Shown: positions 11,263-21,593 of the stretch, in pieces | Layout: every line of letters begins with the position of its first letter | Position numbering within the stretch: position 1 is the first letter of the stretch | Origin: Adiantum capillus-veneris | Lineage: Eukaryota > Streptophyta > Polypodiopsida > Polypodiales > Pteridaceae | DNA length: 64,000 nucleotides | Assembly: GCA_014529385.2 (NCBI GenBank) | Contig: CM043971.1 | Location: 54,287,209-54,351,208 of the forward strand | Direction: 5' to 3' | The notes under the pieces: generated by a model | Databases searched by the model: none | The model's input: the letters and a program-made list of their open reading frames with translations, nothing else | What the model was told of the DNA's origin: nothing | Made by a program: the position numbers and the translations under genes

Positions 11263-11803
11263 AACAACAACTAGCTCCGCTCCCTCGTCAAGATCGACCG
11301 GCGCTAGTGCGCGAGCTGCCCTGACGCTGACTGCCAGAAGAGTGCCGACGTGAATCTGGGACAGAAGGTGGGATAGATGATGGATAGGTGGACGCATGTG
11401 GCGTCGAACCCTGTGGCGTCGCACCCAACGGCGTCGGACCCTGTGAAGGAAAAGTTGAACCTGGAGCTGTAGCTGGAAAACTCTGAAGGTATGGAGTGCC
11501 ACCAGTCGGAGTAGAGAGCTCTGATAATCCAAAAGCTGCTAGCTGCGCCGGTGAATAGCGCTGCATAAGGGTCTGCTGCGAACCTAACCACTCAGCTCGA
11601 AGACGCAATGCCCTCTCCACATCTGGATCGGTCATAGGTACGACAGCGGACCCACCAAGAGTGTCCCGAAACCAGCCAAACCCTGATGATGACTGCTGAG
11701 GCGACGACTGTGAATGATAGGCAGAGAGAGCGTCGGGATATGACATCCCGTCCGCCATGAAATCCTCAATGCTGCGAAAGTGTGGTGTGGAAGAAGAAGA
11801 CAT
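10308..11803 (-). CDS. CACTA ORF1, Transposase_24-like protein (multi-exon)
   Basis: The start is taken as the ATG at 11803-11801 (MSSSSTPHFRSIEDFMADGM), because a good 3' splice site (GCAG at 11810-11807) lies 3 nt upstream. The N-terminus is Ser/Pro/Thr/Gln-rich. The C-terminal half has RRFRIHVNQLIHSTYIKFF, MRFPNPEGQQFSRQWLQE and THYGSGGKTDWKDKY, matching the plant En/Spm ORF1 family (Transposase_24). Exon 1 ends at a GTAAGT donor (10664-10659). Likely further exons are 10588-10443 (ENQMISREEFENACRSLQH) and 10349-10308 (SQGVPREMPPSPP, stop 10310-10308). A poly(C) tract at 11224-11260 shifts frame, an in-frame TAG lies in exon 2, and the phase of intron 2 does not fit. This copy is therefore probably inactive. 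The role is likely DNA binding during transposition, by family. Confidence 0.55.
11224..11260. repeat. Poly(C)37 homopolymer inside CACTA ORF1
   Basis: Thirty-seven consecutive C on the plus strand encode a polyglycine run of about 12 residues on the minus strand. The reading frame differs on its two sides, so its length decides whether ORF1 is open. Assembly length may be unreliable. Confidence 0.9.
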
Positions 11804-12084
11804 GGTCTGCATTTATTACGACAAAGATTAAACTACGGTATAAAATTCGAATATATGATTAAAAATTTACACATTGATTTTTTTTCAAACATTGGATTCT
11901 CTATAGTATCCAATGTGGAAAGAATCCAAGGTGTGTCTACAACTTATAAAAGAGTCTTGCAAAGCCTTGAGTGCTAATAAGATATTAGTGTGTGTATTGA
12001 CTAATAAGAGATTATTGTGTTTATGATTAGTGTGACCGATTGCGCGATCACTTGGACGGCCATTGGGGTCTAATACGTCACCTA

Positions 12085-13160
12085 CGACTTAATCATGGAG
12101 ATATGTTTATGTTTTTGTGTTGATTACTGTTTAATTTAACATAATTAGTGTTGGCTTGTGTAATTGGCTTGTGCACACACTAATTGGTGTGTGTTAACAT
12201 ACAATAATTAGTGTGTGCATTGGCTTGTGTAATTGGCTTGTGCACACACTAATTAGTGTTTGTTAACATACACTAATTAGTGTGTGCATTGGGTTGGGTA
12301 ATTGGCTTGTGCACACACTAATTAGTGTGTGTTAACACACACTAATTAGTGTGTGTATTGACCAATGCACACACTAATTACACACTAATTAGTGTCATGA
12401 TTGGCCAATCACATTGGTCAATGCACACACTATTTAGTGTGTGATTAGTGTGTGCATTGGTCAATCCAAATTAGTGTGCATTACACACTAATTAGTGTGT
12501 GCATTGGCCAATGCACACACTAATTAGGGTGTGATTAGTGTGTGCATTGACCAATCACATTGGCCAATGCACACACTAATTAGTGTGTGCATTGACCAAT
12601 CACATTGGCCAATGCACACACTAATTAGTGTGTGCATTGGCCAATGCCATTGACCAATGCACACACTAATCCCAAACTAATTAGTGTGTGCATTGACTAA
12701 TCACATTGGCCAATGCACACACTAATCACAAACTAATTAGTGTGTGCATTGACCAATCACATTGGCCAATGCACACACTAATTAGTGTGTGCATTGGCCA
12801 ATCCTATTGACCAATGCACACACTAATCACACGCTAATTAGTGTGTACATTGACCAATCACATTGGCCAATGCACACACTAATTAGTGTGTGCATTGACC
12901 AATCACACTAATTAGTGTGTGCATGGCCAAACCCAAATTTAACATATTAGGTTTTGCAAGTAATAAATTTAACAAATTTGACAAGTTTAAATTTTGCAAG
13001 TAACTAATAATTAACAAATTTAGGTTTTGGTGTGTCTTTACTTACACTAATTAGTGTGTGCATTAGAATAATGCACACACTAATTAGTGTGTGTAAAGAA
13101 CACATGCACTAATTAGTGTGTAAAAAACACATGCACTAATTAGTGTGTGTGTATGCATGT
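12085..13160. repeat. Satellite of alternating palindromes in the ORF1 5' intron
   Basis: Dozens of copies of ACACACTAATTAGTGTGT (an 18-bp palindrome) alternate with TGCATTGGCCAATGCA (a 16-bp palindrome). Longer perfect palindromes of about 36 bp arise where the two join, for example around 12488-12525. Units are irregularly deleted. The array thins after 12930 and resumes at 13045-13155. It lies between a GTAAGT donor at 13205-13200 and the acceptor at 11808-11807 on the minus strand. Confidence 0.9.
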
Positions 13161-13205
13161 GTGTATGCGTGTGAAAAAATAAAAAAACATAACAACAAAA
13201 CTTAC

Positions 13206-13403
13206 ATGGAATTGAAGAGCTTGTTGGGAGAGGGTAGAAGAGTGTAGGAGAGTGGAAGAGTAGAGATGGTGGAGAATATAAGAGTAGAGATGGAGGTAGA
13301 GCTCAAGGTTGTGAGGTTCACGCTCTTGGCTTCTGTGGAGAAGACGATGAAATTTGAATTTTAGGGCTTTGAACTTTGCGGGGCACGCGTGCCCCTATTT
13401 ATA
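13206..13403 (-). promoter_or_regulatory. TATA promoter and CT-rich 5' UTR of CACTA ORF1
   Basis: On the minus strand TATAAATA occupies 13403-13396. About 30 bp downstream a CT-rich, ATG-free leader runs to a consensus 5' splice site (GTAAGT, 13205-13200). Splicing to 11807 would place the ORF1 ATG three bases into the next exon. All of this is read from sequence; transcription itself is inferred. Confidence 0.6.
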
Positions 13404-13424
13404 AAAAACTTTGAAAATTGAATT

Positions 13425-13500
13425 TCCGTGCATATTACCCGAGGTCTACCGCCTGCATTACCGCGTTCATTTCCGCTGCTATTACCGTGGCGCAATTTCG
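13425..13500. repeat. Second cluster of TTACCGC repeats
   Basis: Four to five copies of ATTACCG(C/T)-like motifs lie just upstream of the minus-strand TATA box, matching the repeats at 9760-9985. They could be the other subterminal region of a ~3.8-kb minus-strand element, or shared binding sites between the two divergent CACTA genes. Confidence 0.55.
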
Positions 13501-13721
13501 GGCCATACACACAGATGGCCACGTTCTGACATTATTACTATTGATCCTCAAAATCTATTGGTACTATGTTTTTTATAAAATATATATAAAATAAAAGTAT
13601 TCTTAGTACTTTGAAAATGACATTTTTACCTAAAAGTTTAATTTTTACTTTTTACTGATATTCTGTGCCCCTATTTTTTGGTAATTTGATCTTAATTAGT
13701 GTATGTAATTTATTAATGTAG

Positions 13722-16700
13722 GTTGCTTGGGATGAGTTTGGCCCGTCCACTGAACCGGATAGATCACGGTGGTTGGCCGAGCGATTACCATGTCCATGCG
13801 TGCGGTGCAAATGCATCATTGCTTGACTTCGACGGATATGCTTGAGCCATGTAGAAGATTATGGACTATGGGACGATCCTCGCAAGCATGCATAGATGGA
13901 AACAAACGATCCATGAATTGTAGCGGCTATTGACGTCACCCCTCATTGGCGTGTGGTTGGTGGAGGAAGGGAAAGGAGGGTGGAAGAGCACATGCGCCAG
14001 GAATCCATTAGAGAGGGAGGAAGCACATCAAATCAGCCAACTGCTTCTCCCTCTACGAGTGACCACATCCCATCTCCTTACGTGGATGCAGAAGATGACC
14101 ATTTGCATAGAATGGTTGAGGATCTCCTTGCGTGAGAGGAGGAGCATGAACCAGAGTGTGCATGTGAAGGAGCTTCCAAAAGAACGAGGAGTGAGCTACT
14201 CGATTCGGCACACACCGCACTATATGATAGATGCTCTTACTCCATTTTAAGGGCATCTCTCGAAGTCCTTAACCTTCAGGCGATATTTGGATGGAGCAAT
14301 GCTAGTGTCGACGCACTTTTGAGGTATGTATACAGATTGTGAAGGATGCTTGTGGAGTGCATAAATTAGCTTCTAATGTACTTTCTTCTTGTGATAGGTT
14401 GCTAGGAAAGATGCTGCCAGCTGGCAATCACATGCCAGAGAATAGACGAAAAGCACGCGAAGTGGTGACTGCATTAGGGATGGATTATGATCGCATTCAT
14501 GCTTGCGTGAACGATTGTGTGCTCTTTCGTAATGAGCATGCCGATTGTGACACATGTCCATCGTGCGGGGATCCTAGGTTCAAAGAAGGAATGCAGAGCA
14601 ACAGAATTCCACATAAATTTTCCACTCATACCTCGCATCCAACACATGTTTAGATCGAAGGGTACAAGCGAGCTTTTGAGTTGGCATGCAAAAAATCGCT
14701 CCACAGATGGTATTATGAGAGTGTCAGCTGACTCACCAGCGTGGAAGCACATAGAGGACACATTGCCAGAGTTTAGGGATGAGCCTCGTCACTTGAGGAT
14801 TGGGTTAGCTAGTGATGGAGTGAATCAATTTGGGCACCGCTCTACTTCATGGAGCACTTGGCTGGTGGTGGTTGTAAACTACAATATTCCTCCTTGGGAG
14901 GCAACAAAAAAGAGAAACATTTTACTATCACTTCTCATTCCAGGAAAGCACAAGGTAAAAAACATGGATGTATATCTGCAGCCTCTTATTGATAAGCTTC
15001 AAGAACTATGGAGAGGCATAGATGTCATTGACATTTCACGGCCACCACGGAACCGCAAAACCGTCATCCAGTGCATCCTCATGTGGACCATGCATGATTA
15101 CCCAGGATTTGGAGAGGTATCTGGTAAGTATGCACATGTTAATTGTACTCTTTGCTTTAGGTTTATCATCTCATGTGTAACGTTTGTTTACCTCTTGGCA
15201 GGATTGGCAACATCTGGACATAGTGCGTGTCCCACTTGTGGCCCTTCCCTTGTGACAGAGAGACCTCCTCTTCTTGGGAAGGTGATCTATCCCAACAACC
15301 ATCGCTTCCTACCTCCTTCACATCGTAGATATGCTCCCCCTATCAATGGAGTGTAGCCGTTCCATTGGAACATGGCTGATTGGGCGAAGCATTGGGAGGA
15401 GCATCATGGTACCTCACCGCCTCCCAATGGGTTGCCAAAGGGTATGTCGAGGTACTCAATCTTCTTGTCGCTCCCCTATTGGGCTTCGTTGAAAAGTCAG
15501 CACTTATTGGACCCTATGCATGTATTCAAAAATGTTGGGCAAGCTATCTGGGATCACATAATTGGCAAGAAGGATTCATTGGGTGCTAGGGAAGATTTAA
15601 GAGCCATGAGACATCTCCCCCCTTCAGCCACGCCCCGCATGGGGGAACGGGGAAAGATGATTCTCCCAAAATCACCGTGGATAATGTCAAAGGTAGACCA
15701 AGAGCGGACAAAGAAAGTTATTGCATCCATCAGAACTCCAACGGGATATATGTGATCACTCAAAGGTGCTTTTACAAAAACCAAAAAGGGTGGCTCCACT
15801 CAATTGTATGGATTGAAATCCCATGATTGGCATAAAATCCTTCAGGTAAGAGTAGAACAGTTTGTGGTGTCTATGTGTCCTTATATATAGGTTGACATTC
15901 ACTAAGATGTTTTATGTTTGTAGTTTGTACTTCCCATAACTATTAGTGGTTATGGGGACACTAAGGTGAAGGCTGCAATATTCAAAGTGGGTGAGATTGT
16001 GAGGTAATGGGTTTTTTTCAAGTACTATATCATGTTGTGCATGCATGAACCATGGAATTTTTTTTCATCTACTATATTATTTGTGCCCTGTAGATTTGTG
16101 AGCTCCAAGGAGATAGAAGTAGAAGCCATACCAGTAGCCCATCAGCTAGCAGTAGAGGCAGTGTGTGCTATTGAGGATGCATTCCCATGTATAATCCTTG
16201 TTAGCCAAATACACCTATTTCTTCACCTTGTTGAGGAGATTGCCATTTGTGGGGTGGTTCACTCTAGATGGATGTTCTTCTTGGAGAGATTCTTGAAGAC
16301 TTTAAAGGATTTTGTTAGATTGAGTTCACAACCGGAGGTATGCAAAATCAATACAATATAGATAGCATTTATACGCTATGGAGTTACTAATAAAAATATG
16401 TGGTTTTAATGTTTTCAGGCGAGCATGGCAGAAGGTTGGGTGGTGCAAGAGGCATTTGTGTATGTCTCACAGTATCTCAGCAAGTGGATCCATCATTGCC
16501 TCGTCTGTGGAGTGAAGAAGAGGATCCTAGGAAGCACTCAACCATTCCCAGTGGAAAAGGCTCACTCTTGGTCATGGATAGAGAGTTTCATGCCATAGTC
16601 AACAACTACTCTTTACTCAATGCCACTATCATGACCAAATGGGTCAATATGTACTTGGAAGCCCGCGCAGCTAGAGAAAGGGATAGAGATGCATGGAAGA

Positions 16701-17528
16701 GGTCCCATGGAGGTAGACGTGCACCTCCTTTTCCTAAAGATCTTGCAAAATATCCTGATTTGATTCAAGTAGAGTGGATCCATAATGCCATGACCAATGC
16801 CAAAGCACAAGGAGAACAAATAAGCCCTAAAGAATGGGAGTATGCGCGAGGATTCTTGCGCAAGGTGAGTGTGTATATGTTATGTATGCATGTATGAAAA
16901 TCACTTAATGAAATGCGATGTAACCTCTTATACATTGTGATTGTAGGGTCTCATTTTCAACTCCATTTGGTCCAAAGGCCGACATTTTCGCACCCGCAAG
17001 ATAGATGAGCGTCGGACCACTAATGATTGTGGCGTGATGGGAAACTTTGACACAACAACAAATGAGGTCAGGTATTGTGGTACTGGATAGAGAGTCAAAA
17101 CAAATGAGGTCAGGTATTGTGGTACTGGATACCGATGGTTTGCGGGTGAGGTCAAAAGACATGAAAATGGGCTCATTATGGTGGATTCCACCCAATTCTA
17201 TCGGGGAAAAACTGACAACTTGGTGTATCCTAGTAGTTGCGAGCAGGTAATTTAGGCTATGTGCAATTAACTTAAATTAAAATTTTAATATATGTATATC
17301 AAATTATTCTTTGTGTGTGACGTACAGGTCTTTTATGTGCCATGTATATATCAAAGAAGAATTTGGTATGTCATTCCAGTCACGCCGTGGGGTAGATCTA
17401 TCTTTGCAGAGACGGACATTGAGCCAGTAATTGATTCCATCGATTACTTTGAAATCTCAATTGCAACTACAAAGATTACAATATTTAAACACACAACAAA
17501 AAGTGTGCATATGCATGCTAGAAAGTAG
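13722..17528 (+). pseudogene. CACTA (En/Spm) TNP2-like transposase, eight exons
   Basis: Exons with canonical GT/AG junctions and matching phases are 13722-14323, 14398-15123, 15202-15845, 15924-16003, 16094-16337, 16419-16864, 16947-17246 and 17328-17528. They encode a Transposase-associated zinc-binding segment (LPCPCVRCKC), the TNP2 core (MDYDRIHACVNDCVLFRNEH, CPSCGDPRF, GLASDGVNQFG, DVYLQPLIDKLQELW, HLLDPMHVFKNVGQAIWD), DUF4218 (VHSRWMFFLERFLKTLKDF, ASMAEGW) and a DUF4216-like end. TNP2 is the catalytic transposase that cuts CACTA ends. Breaks are stops at 14133-14135 (TGA), 15354-15356 (TAG) and 15753-15755 (TGA), a one-base insertion in a T-run near 14618 and a frameshift near 16485. 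The gene is divergent from ORF1, with about 320 bp between its first exon and the ORF1 TATA box. The first coding exon may be missing. Confidence 0.9.
17057..17131 (+). repeat. 42-bp tandem duplication in TNP2 exon 7
   Basis: AATGAGGTCAGGTATTGTGG and its neighbours occur twice, 42 bp apart (17061 and 17103). The unit is 14 codons, so the frame is kept and a short peptide in the DUF4216-like region is doubled. Confidence 0.9.
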
Positions 17529-17615
17529 TGAGCATGACAGGTCGGATTCAAAGATATAGATATAACAAACATCCAAATGTAGATAACTATAGATGATATG
17601 CGGTAATCCAAAACA

Positions 17616-18600
17616 CTAAGGCTCAGGCTCATATGCCACTACGTGTCCACTTGCATTAATTTTGAAACGATCAACACGTGAGCTTGCCTCCAAAGTATCT
17701 CGTGCCTCAGGAACAAAGTCGAGATAAATCTCGTTGAAGCTTCTATCCAATGCAAGTACCAAATCTACTGTTGCATCAACAAGCTGGACATCAAAAACTT
17801 TGTTGTCTTTATTTGTGATACATGCTTTCAGCTTTGCACTTGTGATTATAGTAGTGGTGTTGTTACATAGTCGACAACAATGCCCTCCCCTAGTCCTATA
17901 CACTTTTGTGGATCTACATTTTGTACAATGCTTCTCCACTAACACATTGTTGATGTTCAGAAAGCGCAAGGTACCTACAACCTAAACAAGTTCACTTTGT
18001 TAGAAAATGAGAGAAATGGTATGCAACATATCACTTTTTTTATGTAATGTCACCTCTTGGTTGTAGCCCAAGCTTTTGGTTTGAACTTCAAAGACACTAG
18101 CAAGCTCTTGCCTGAGCCGTGCACTATGAACCATGGCACGAAAATTGTAATATCCAATATAGACAAAGTGTTGGGTTTACCAAGAACTGGCCAATGTTCC
18201 TTGAAACACACATTACACGACCATTAATAACCATTTCCTTGAGCAATTCTTGACACTCATTCTTAAGAGAGTTGACAAAACTCATCTGCAAGAGTGGATT
18301 TGAAACGTGAAGAAAATTATAGGAAGCAACAAGTAATTTAAAAAAAAAACAACTCAATAAAAAAAATAAAAATAAAAAAATCTAGATATAATGTTATAAT
18401 CGCCTTGTTCGATGGAAGAGGACCATCAACAATCAAGAGATCATCAACAAATCCATCAAATCTTGAATGTGAGTTGTGGTTTTGTAATATAACAAAAGCA
18501 AGCGTGGTTAATTGAGGACGTCCATTATAAGGCTGTTGCACACTTACACACACAAGAGCATATTGAATATAGCAAAGATTAAGCACGAGGATCTCTAAAA
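17616..18600 (-). pseudogene. Gene fragment with C4 zinc-ribbon, RPA-like
   Basis: Minus-strand exon-like blocks lie here. The 3' block (17969-17616) reads LRFLNINNVLVEKHCTKC, then HCCRLCNN, then SAKLKACITNKDNKVFDVQL. Two CxxC pairs are followed by a beta-rich stretch, which resembles the zinc-ribbon/OB-fold of replication protein A large subunit. Upstream blocks read FRAMVHSARLRQELASVFEVQ (about 18150-18060), FVNSLKNECQELLKEMVI (before 18285) and VQQPYNGRPQLTTLAFVILQ (near 18530). Plausible introns separate the blocks, but frames break. It ends 88 bp from the TNP2 stop, tail to tail, and could be a host gene fragment captured by the CACTA element. The family call is weak. Confidence 0.35.
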
Positions 18601-18939
18601 GTGACTAAGTAGAGCTTTAAATCGAGTTTGGACCAAAATATACAATAACATTCGATAAAAATATCCGATACTTTACAACAACTTACCTTCTTCAAATTCT
18701 ATGCTCTTGACTCCTATAGATTTGTCGCTACTCACATAATACTCCTCGGCATGCCATGACCAAAAGCACCAGTAGGACATTTAGAACCCATTTCCAACAA
18801 AATATCACAAATACACAACCTCTCAAGCTCTGAACTATGGATTCACACAAAAAAACACAAGCATTTTTTCCACTCATAAAGAGTTGAGATACATAATTCT
18901 AAAGTCAAATCAATCAACAATGTCGCATCCTTATCCATA

Positions 18940-19380
18940 CAAAAAAGCCACCCATTGATTCCATTGTCTGAATTCCCAAAGATACCTACACTACATCAGC
19001 GTAATAATGTATTGGCTCATTGAATGCATTCCAAAAATCTCCAAACTCTTATTCACATAGTGGACAAAATGTCAATTTTAGCATGCATACGCAAACAACA
19101 GCGATGCCTTTGCGTAAATTCCCATTGCCACATAGATTAGCATAACTATTAACATTTTACTAGCTCATTGAATGGATTCCAAAGTGCTCGGAACTCTTTT
19201 ATCACACTGTAGACGAAAGGTCAAATCTTGCATGCATACAAAAAGAGCATTGATGACATTGCCCAAACTCCCAATGCACAATACATCAACATAATAGTAC
19301 TTTACTTGCTCATTTAATGCATACAAAAATCTTGGAAAATCTCCGATTACATTGTAGACAGGAATAGGAGACGAAGAGCA
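18940..19380. repeat. About 147-bp degenerate tandem repeat
   Basis: The phrase (T/G)GCTCATTGAATG.ATTCC recurs at 19015, 19163 and (as GCTCATTTAATGCAT) 19308, with matching sequence between (AGTGGACAAAATGTCAA / TGTAGACGAAAGGTCAA; TTCCCATTGCCACAT / CTCCCAATGCACAAT). A partial unit precedes 19000. On the minus strand two units translate to similar peptides (FLYALNEQVKYYYVDVL, FWNAFNEPIHYYADVV), so it may be a repeated exon. Confidence 0.65.
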
Positions 19381-19520
19381 AAGAACACGTTGCAAACTAG
19401 CCTTCAACACTGCCCCAATTAGCTCGAAGATTGCCACTGCAAGCTTCACAACTTGCCCCCTTCCATAGACGATCTGCAGCGATGTCTGACAAATATCAAT
19501 TTCACAAACATAAAAAATGC

Positions 19521-20527
19521 CCTTTAGAATAGATTTGAAGAGGAAATTTCTCAAAAAAAATAGACTATTTTTGTAATTTTACTTTAGAATGGATTTGAAG
19601 AGAAAATTTTGGTGAAAAAGTGGCTATTTTTTCGATTTAACCATACATTCTTGAATTTTCTATGTGGATTTTCTTCTTCTTCCCATCCGTTCAACCTTTT
19701 GTTTTGATTTTACAATTGGCCGAAGACAAAGCTGAGGCACACTTTTCAAGAGCACGGACCTGCAACAATGACCTACCCTTGTATGCCCTTCTACAAGTCA
19801 AAAATTCCTTTCACCATATATTCAAAGAGACATAAGCAGCATGGCTTTGATAACGTGTGTTAGAGGTGATGGGATGATTGGCATGTTGTGCATGACACCA
19901 TGATGTGATTTCTCTAAGCAGACCGAACAATGCACCAGATGCTACACCTCACGCTGCAACCTTCATAATGCGTGTGGACAATCCCCCATTGCTTAGCCCT
20001 CTGGCCATTGAAAAGCCCTAGGCAGGTGCGGCTGCACGCATACACACACAAAAAACAAAAAAAAGAGTTGTACTTGAGTCCTGTGTAGCTGCTATGCCTT
20101 CAGTGCCTGCAATCAACGCACACCAAATTTGGTTGTAGGCTGTAGCTCCTACGATATTCGACGCACGCATTCACTGCTTGCATTCAACGCATGCATTAAA
20201 TTTAGACGATGCCATCAACAAACACGTAACTTTAACAAAATCCTTTGCTTACATGCGTCCTCAATGGATTGCACCTACATCAACGGCCCAAAAAATGCAC
20301 CGATTCTCCACCCACTCTCCTATGGGCTTTTGCAGGCCAACAAATTTAGCCAAAGCCAAAAAGAGTGAAGCAATGCTAATGCTCTAGAAGCCCTTTGGGC
20401 ATGCCAATAAGTTTTCAAAACTTCAAGTTGAAAAGAAAGTCATGAGGCTCTTCAATGAAGGGACCCATTTACAAACTAAAACAAGCCGAGGAGTCATGAC
20501 GGCCTTCTGAAGGTGAGGGGGATGAAA
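19521..20527. other. No gene recognised
   Basis: A 61-bp-spaced direct repeat (TTTAGAAT(A/G)GATTTGAAGAG at about 19523 and 19584) is present. The rest, including several GC-mixed stretches with ATTCAACGCA-like phrases, shows no recognisable coding or structural signal. It is the left flank of the LINE A insertion. Confidence 0.6.
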
Positions 20528-20545
20528 GTTATGTGAAGAAGTTCT
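20528..20545. repeat. LINE A target-site duplication, left copy
   Basis: GTTATGTGAAGAAGTTCT (18 bp) sits next to the poly(T), that is the poly(A) tail of the minus-strand LINE. The identical 18-mer is at 37810-37827. Confidence 0.9.
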
Positions 20546-20619
20546 TTTTTTTTTTTTTTTGCAAAACTCACAATTGTGAGTGAATTATATTGAGCAGCCG
20601 AAAAAATTACAAGGTTTTG

Positions 20620-21588
20620 TCATGTGCTCATGTTAAGCCATGACAACATCCAGGAATCATAATTACAACGGCTATTAGGGCAGCCACTCCTACCGATGGC
20701 CAAGGTTTGCCCCCGTCCTAGGTATTCTGTCTGCTGACAACAAGGCACATGTAGTCCTAGACCAATCCTCTGAGTGATGCTTGTGCTTGAGTACCCATAT
20801 TGCACTTTGATTTCCTGTATAATTTCTGTGAAGCTTGCCACCTCAAATCCTCCTTCAAAAACCCGACGGTTCCTTGCTCGCCATACATTATGAAAGAAGA
20901 AGTATCTGACAATCTGAGTGCTGACGAGGAGTACTAGACTACCTGAGTTTTCACCTCCAAGGCATAGGTCAGTCTTGAAAAAACTAATTTTCCATGTTCT
21001 CTGGACCCACTTGCATACTTTCCCTGCGAGGCCTTTTATAGCTGGGCAGTCCATGAAAAGGTGGGCCAGATCTTCACTAGTCAACCTGCACCCCAAGCAT
21101 CAATATGACCCAATCCCTTTCTGAATCTTCACCCCTGTCGGTAGAGCACCGCAAATAAATTTCCATAAGAAAGCCTTCATGTACTGTGGAACCTTTGGCT
21201 TCCATATGTTCTCCATTACATGCTCCCACCTTTCCTCCGGCCATTTCTTTTTCCATAGCTTATTAAGGGGGCTAGAACAATTCTTCTTTTGCATCATTGT
21301 CTGTTAAATGATTTTAGTATGGGGTTTCCACAAGAGACTGCTTCGTGGACATTTCCAGGCTTTCCAGTCCAATTCCGAGTCACAGATTGGCATCACTAGA
21401 TTGTCAAGTTCTTTCATCACTTTGTGGACAAGCAAGACCTCCAAGCTATTGAGTTGGTACTGGGCAATCATAAGGTCAATGGTTTTCCAACTCTTGTTGA
21501 CACTATCCCAGAAGTGCTCAAGTAGGATCAGACCCTTATTATTCAGCTTCCTTGTTGTCTCAATCCAATAGGGAGTTTATGGCGGATC
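20620..21588 (-). pseudogene. LINE A ORF2, C-terminal part with zf-RVT domain
   Basis: On the minus strand, the RT-to-zf-RVT linker (about 21588-21300) is followed by IWKPKVPQYMKAFLWKFICG and GALPTGVKI, then LTSEDLAHLFMDCPAIKGLA. These are typical of the reverse-transcriptase zinc-binding domain at the end of plant L1-like ORF2 proteins. A stop lies between the two blocks at about 21097-21100. The same order and similar residues occur in LINE B (38414-38731), which supports the reading. The copy stops at 21588 because E1 inserted there. Confidence 0.85.
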
Positions 21589-21593
21589 TACAA

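Noticed and set aside
11170-11532. Alternative minus-strand frame through the poly(C) tract
   Set aside because: Only the part next to the homopolymer could be a slipped continuation of ORF1; upstream it is a shadow frame.
12085-13160. Regular repeats that could suggest a CRISPR array
   Set aside because: Units are palindromes that alternate without unique spacers, in plant DNA within a transposon intron.
17522-17530. TAGTG near the TNP2 stop as the right CACTA terminus
   Set aside because: The bases inside do not mirror CACTATAACATATGCG at 9749, and no matching 3-bp duplication follows.
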